A DNA stretch of 11,711 nucleotides from Thalassiosira profunda. Its lineage: Eukaryota; Bacillariophyta; Thalassiosirophyceae; Thalassiosirales; Thalassiosiraceae. The position numbers were made by a program, and so were the translations under genes. The DNA is taken from NCBI GenBank assembly GCA_036939355.1, contig JALLAP010000968.1:1-11711 (forward strand), written 5' to 3'. Below the pieces are notes generated by a model. That model did no database searches, had not been told where the DNA came from, and saw only the letters and a list, made by a program, of their open reading frames with translations. Below, in pieces: positions 9,149 to 11,711 of the stretch (positions within the stretch are counted from its first letter, which is position 1; every line of letters starts with the position of its first letter).

Positions 9149-9697
9149 ATGGGACGGTACTGCGCGGACTGTGGCGACTGGTGCACAAATAGCAACTTCA
9201 GCCGCAACCAAATGCTGAAGGGCGACGGATACTCGCGCTGCAAAGATTGCGTGTCCGGATATTCGTCCAATTACGCCGCAAGCGCATACGTCCAGCCCTC
9301 CCACGAATGCGGAGAGTGCGGTCAGACGTTCAACAACCAGAACAATCTGAACATGCACATGCAAGTGCATCGCCCACGCAACGTGGCATGCCCGGTGTGC
9401 GGGGACCAGCGCTTCCGCTCGGGCGCCAACGCCGTGCAACACGTGGAGAGCGGGTACTGCCGCGGATGCGCGGGGGCGGACAACGCCCGGCAGCAAATTT
9501 ACCAGTACGCGCAGAGCAAGCGGGCGATGCAGCCGTACATGACGGGGACGCCGCTTCTGACGAACGGAGGATACCACGACCGCGTGCCCGACCTCCCGTA
9601 CCAGTGTCGGGAGTGCGCGAAATCGTTTCGCCAGCTGAGCCAGTTGATGCAGCACCAGGACCAGAAGCACAACAATCTGAGGATGCTCCAGTATTGA
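9149..9697 (+). CDS. zinc-finger protein: Stc1-like N-terminal zinc ribbon plus three C2H2/C2HC fingers
   Basis: A single exon of 182 codons from ATG 9149 to TGA 9695-9697. The open frame extends upstream, but that part is antisense to the hydroxylase and the domain begins right after this Met. Residues 5-34 hold Cys5, Cys8, Cys31 and Cys34 around an FSRNQ core (17-21). The spacing and the FSxNQ-x-x-KG pattern resemble the Stc1 domain. Finger 1 is a textbook C2H2 (Cys54, Cys57, His70, His74). Finger 2 is C2HC-like (Cys81, Cys84, His98, Cys104, with VEHVESG-type spacing: VQHVESGYC). Finger 3 is C2H2 with four residues between the histidines (Cys153, Cys156, His169, His174). The fingers suggest nucleic-acid binding. 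Stc1 in fission yeast links RNAi to heterochromatin, but nothing here proves that role. No NLS is obvious. Confidence 0.85.
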   Translation: MGRYCADCGDWCTNSNFSRNQMLKGDGYSRCKDCVSGYSSNYAASAYVQPSHECGECGQTFNNQNNLNMHMQVHRPRNVACPVCGDQRFRSGANAVQHVESGYCRGCAGADNARQQIYQYAQSKRAMQPYMTGTPLLTNGGYHDRVPDLPYQCRECAKSFRQLSQLMQHQDQKHNNLRMLQY

Positions 9698-9970
9698 TTT
9701 AGTAGCAATCACGCAACCTTTGGCCTGCAAGAGAATGCCAGTGGCACAAACGCTCGGCTGATGTTGCATAGGCTCTCTCAACCTCGGTCTTGCAAACTGG
9801 GCGAGTCTACTAACGCCATGTTGATAAAAGTCGCGTAGATGTATCTGTTTCCCTCTAGAACAAGCCTTCCTTTCCGTTGCATACCAATATCCAGAAGAAA
9901 GAAGTGCATTATTGTTCCCCACGACGAAAATCCCTTTGCATCTCCACAACGAACTTCAGCCAAGGGATAA
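9698..9970. other. convergent 3' UTR region between zinc-finger gene and APC11
   Basis: A gap of 273 bases between two stop codons that face each other. The open frames that enter it on the - strand are out of frame with the spliced APC11. I see no RNA gene or repeat. Confidence 0.5.
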
Positions 9971-10562
9971 TCATACATTCTCTGACGCTCCTCCTCCTCC
10001 TCCGAATTCCCATTCCTGTCTGCAAGTGGGGCATGTCGGGGTGCTATCCCGACAGCATCATTTGCGCAGAACAACATTAGTGCACATCATTCATATGTTA
10101 TGGCATTCAAAAACCTTTCATACTGCCCACACTCACTTGTTCGGCGTGCTATCGTTCTGACTTTGGAGCCACGTTGTTACACATTGCAAATGGAACGCGT
10201 GCCCGCACTTCCCCCACTGACATCGACGAGAAGGGATGGAGTTTGAGGGCAACTGGATTCGCAACAGCACATTACATGCACAACTGTAAACTCACCACCA
10301 CGGGACACTCGTCACCAGGAAATTTCACCCCCGGCGCCACCCCCTCGAACGCCGTCTGGCAGACGATGCACACGTCGTCCTCGTCGTCTCCCACCCCCCA
10401 TGTCCACTTCGCCACGCCGTGCCATCGCTTCACTCTGATTTTCAGCTTGGTTTTGCTGCCCTTGCCCTTGGCCCCGCTATTACTTTTTACAGAGAACGCC
10501 GATGAATCGCCACCAGCCGTGGCGTTTCGAGGACTGGTTCTGCGCGGCCGCGATGCGCTCAT
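9971..10562 (-). CDS. APC11: anaphase-promoting complex subunit 11 (RING-H2 E3 subunit), three exons
   Basis: Exons are 10562-10296 (89 codons), 10216-10137 and 10043-9971. The introns, 10295-10217 (79 bases) and 10136-10044 (93 bases), both start GTGAGT and end AG. The joined protein has 139 residues. APC11 signatures are KIRVKRWHGVAKWTWG (41-56), CIVCQTAFEG (65-74), KFPGDECPVVWGKCGHAFH (80-98) and CPTCRQEWEF (120-129). RING-H2 ligands visible are Cys65, Cys68, Cys93, His95, His98, Cys101, Cys120 and Cys123. In the nuclear APC/C, APC11 with the cullin APC2 recruits the ubiquitin-charged E2 that marks cyclins and securin for destruction. It has a 39-residue Ser/Lys-rich N-terminal extension and a penta-glycine tail (residues 130-134). 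An in-frame stop lies just upstream of ATG 10562, which fixes the start. The second RING half is found only by splicing, so a simple frame scan would miss it. The extra zinc-site residues of homologues are mostly missing. Confidence 0.93.
10036..10153. repeat. 13-base imperfect direct repeat spanning APC11 intron 2
   Basis: On the - strand, GATAGCACGCCGA (10153-10141, end of exon 2) recurs as GATAGCACCCCGA (10048-10036) over the intron 2 acceptor, with 12 of 13 bases matching. The second copy contains the acceptor itself, GATAG|C. This could be the trace of a short duplication linked to the origin of the intron, or chance. Confidence 0.6.
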
Positions 10563-10863
10563 GATGGGATGGCCTCAGCACTGATAATTCAGTTCTGCAA
10601 CGACAACGACAGCTCGTCTGGTGCACCGCCAAAAGAGGCAACTGTCGCCACCTTGCCCACCGCCGAAATATGCAGCCTACCGCCCTACCAGGCACTCGGA
10701 GAGACTCGCCCCCCTCTCCTCCTTTGCGCCGTGCCTGCGCTTGGTATTCCGCGCCGCTTCCCCGCTTTTGCAACCGTCGAGTTCCTTTTGCTCGTGTTGC
10801 TTTGGAGCACGCTCCGTCACGCATCCATCAACTCCACGTGGTCACATTAAATCACGCCCGAAG

Positions 10864-10871
10864 TTCCCGCC
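10864..10871 (-). promoter_or_regulatory. E2F-like site upstream of APC11
   Basis: TTCCCGCC on the + strand (GGCGGGAA on the APC11 strand) fits the E2F/DP consensus TTSSCGCS. It lies about 300 bases upstream of the APC11 start. A weaker GGCGGGA occurs at 11357-11363. APC11 is a cell-cycle gene, so the site is plausible, but an 8-base match in a GC-rich tract can be chance. Confidence 0.3.
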
Positions 10872-10979
10872 ATTTCCTTGGAGGCAGCTTGCAAACGGCA
10901 AACACGTCGATTGGTATCCTACGAGTAAGTTCTACGCATTCTGTACCAGTACTGATCTAAAATACGTACATGATTGATG

Positions 10980-11046
10980 GCGTCACTTGAAGGTGCCCGA
11001 GAAAATTTCGGCCACCAAGAGTGACGTTTGTTCAGGTTCGACGTCA
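10980..11046. promoter_or_regulatory. cluster of three CRE-like motifs
   Basis: GCGTCA (10980-10985), TGACGT (11022-11027) and ACGTCA (11041-11046) occur within 67 bases. These are the three forms (TGACGC inverted, TGACGT, ACGTCA) known as CO2/cAMP-responsive elements, bound by bZIP factors, in a diatom carbonic anhydrase promoter. Here they lie about 420-480 bases upstream of APC11 and about 630-700 bases before the possible gene at 11679. The assignment to either gene is open. Confidence 0.35.
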
Positions 11047-11367
11047 TTTATTTCTCATAAAACGTCTAAATGACACAATTACTGTATCATTCTAGTGCCG
11101 TCAAGACTGATACATTCTATTCGGAAGGAAAAAATTCATGTGGCTCCATCAAACTGTACCTCACGATAATTTGGTACGGAGGAACTCTTTTCAAAGGCCA
11201 GCAAGCGGAGAGGCGCGCCCAAAAATCGCCCATCTGGGTTCTTCCATCTTCCACACTAATCTTTATGTTTAGTCGTCATTTTTTACACATCAATGGTACA
11301 GTCGCCCAAGGGACGTTTTACCTTTCTGATGCAAGATCTAAATTAGACCAAAATAGGCGGGACACCT

Positions 11368-11379
11368 GATGTGCACATC
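11368..11379. repeat. 12-base perfect palindrome
   Basis: GATGTGCACATC reads the same on both strands. It is at the right edge of the AT-rich tract. It may be a dimeric protein-binding site, or chance. Confidence 0.4.
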
Positions 11380-11678
11380 GGAACTAATACTTTCCATGCC
11401 AATGACTTGCGAAATTGAATCGATTTAGACGATCCTGCGCGACGTTTCTGTCCAGTTCAAAACACATTTGCAAGTGTCACCCCCCCTCCAAAAACACAGC
11501 CGCAGACGTGGTCACCTCGCCGCGTTGAAAGCAAGCGAATTTCTGTTGCTTGATGGCTCCCATCAAACATCACCTTTTGCAATGCGATGACCCACTCCCC
11601 ACCAAGCTCACAATCCATCACCATCGCTGCCGCCAACACCCTCACCTTCCCTCCAGCATCAACCCCTCACCCCCAATC

Positions 11679-11711
11679 ATGAGCTCCGCCAGGTCCGCCG
11701 CCAACTCCCCG
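11679..11711 (+). CDS. possible 5' end of a protein-coding gene (partial)
   Basis: ATG 11679 opens 11 codons to the window edge, reading MSSARSAANSP. It is preceded by a C/A-rich leader (CCCCCAATC before the ATG) like that before other starts in the window, and GC content rises sharply here. Too little is visible to name a product. It could also be non-coding. Confidence 0.3.
   Translation, partial: MSSARSAANSP

Larger units (their letters stand above)
10563..11678. other. intergenic region of about 1.1 kb without a recognised gene
   Basis: It lies upstream of APC11 (- strand) and probably upstream of a + strand gene starting near 11679. The first 300 bases are GC-rich and hold an E2F-like site and a CACGTG (10835-10840). 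About 10920-11450 is clearly more AT-rich than the rest of the window, and the last 200 bases are C/A-rich on the + strand, as expected for a leader. Open frames up to about 118 codons occur, but none shows a domain or a plausible composition. No tRNA, rRNA or terminal repeat was seen. Confidence 0.5.

Noticed and set aside
9778..10077. 99-codon - strand frame over the end of APC11
   Set aside because: It is out of frame with the last APC11 exon, which reads CPTCRQEWEF in the correct frame. The 93-base intron with GTGAGT and ATAG restores that frame exactly.
11030..11050. AGGTTCGACGTC, similar to a tRNA B box
   Set aside because: There is no matching T stem, acceptor stem or A box around it. 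The word is better explained by the CRE-like motif.
11070..11369. 99-codon + strand frame in the AT-rich tract
   Set aside because: It has no domain, no GC rise and no splice context, and AT-rich random sequence of this length is not convincing.
1..11711. Bacterial-type operon, defence island, CRISPR or mobile element
   Set aside because: The genes alternate in strand, contain spliceosomal introns and encode eukaryotic families. No terminal repeats, transposase, integrase or repeat-spacer arrays were seen.

Overview
The window looks like nuclear DNA of a microalgal eukaryote. My best guess is a diatom, probably centric. The genes are compact and mostly separate. Several are split by short GT-AG introns of 65-96 bases with CTAAC or CTAAT branch-site-like words, the intergenic spaces are small, and every recognised protein is a eukaryotic type. 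One gene joins a prolyl 4-hydroxylase-like domain to ankyrin repeats behind a signal peptide, an arrangement I associate with diatoms and other chromist algae. The lineage call rests on remembered family resemblance, not on a search.

Layout from left to right: (1) the last 62 codons of a + strand gene, possibly ankyrin-like (1-191); (2) a two-exon nucleotide-sugar transporter on the - strand (1755-448); (3) a divergent intergenic stretch of about 960 bases; (4) a five-exon + strand gene for a 1,354-residue SNF2-family ATPase with a RING finger inside the helicase core and, at its C-terminus, a SUMO-interacting motif, a ubiquitin-interacting motif and a UVR-like helical hairpin (2720-7060); (5) a single-exon - strand secreted or ER prolyl 4-hydroxylase/ankyrin protein of 556 residues (8930-7260); (6) a 218-base divergent promoter region; (7) a single-exon + strand zinc-finger protein with an Stc1-like N-terminal zinc ribbon and three C2H2/C2HC fingers (9149-9697); (8) a three-exon - strand APC11, the RING subunit of the anaphase-promoting complex (10562-9971), which appears only after splicing; (9) about 1.1 kb without a recognised gene, partly AT-rich, carrying a cluster of CRE-like motifs; (10) the possible first 11 codons of another + strand gene (11679-11711).

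The genes do not form an operon-like system. They are housekeeping and regulatory eukaryotic genes in alternating orientation: Golgi/ER transport and ER protein modification (transporter, hydroxylase), chromatin or DNA repair with SUMO/ubiquitin signalling (SNF2-RING), cell-cycle ubiquitination (APC11) and a nucleic-acid-binding zinc-finger protein. I see no mobile element, CRISPR array, tRNA or rRNA. The most interesting points are the SUMO/ubiquitin-reading tail and split RING of the SNF2 protein, an APC11 that has apparently lost its third zinc site, and the Stc1-like finger protein.
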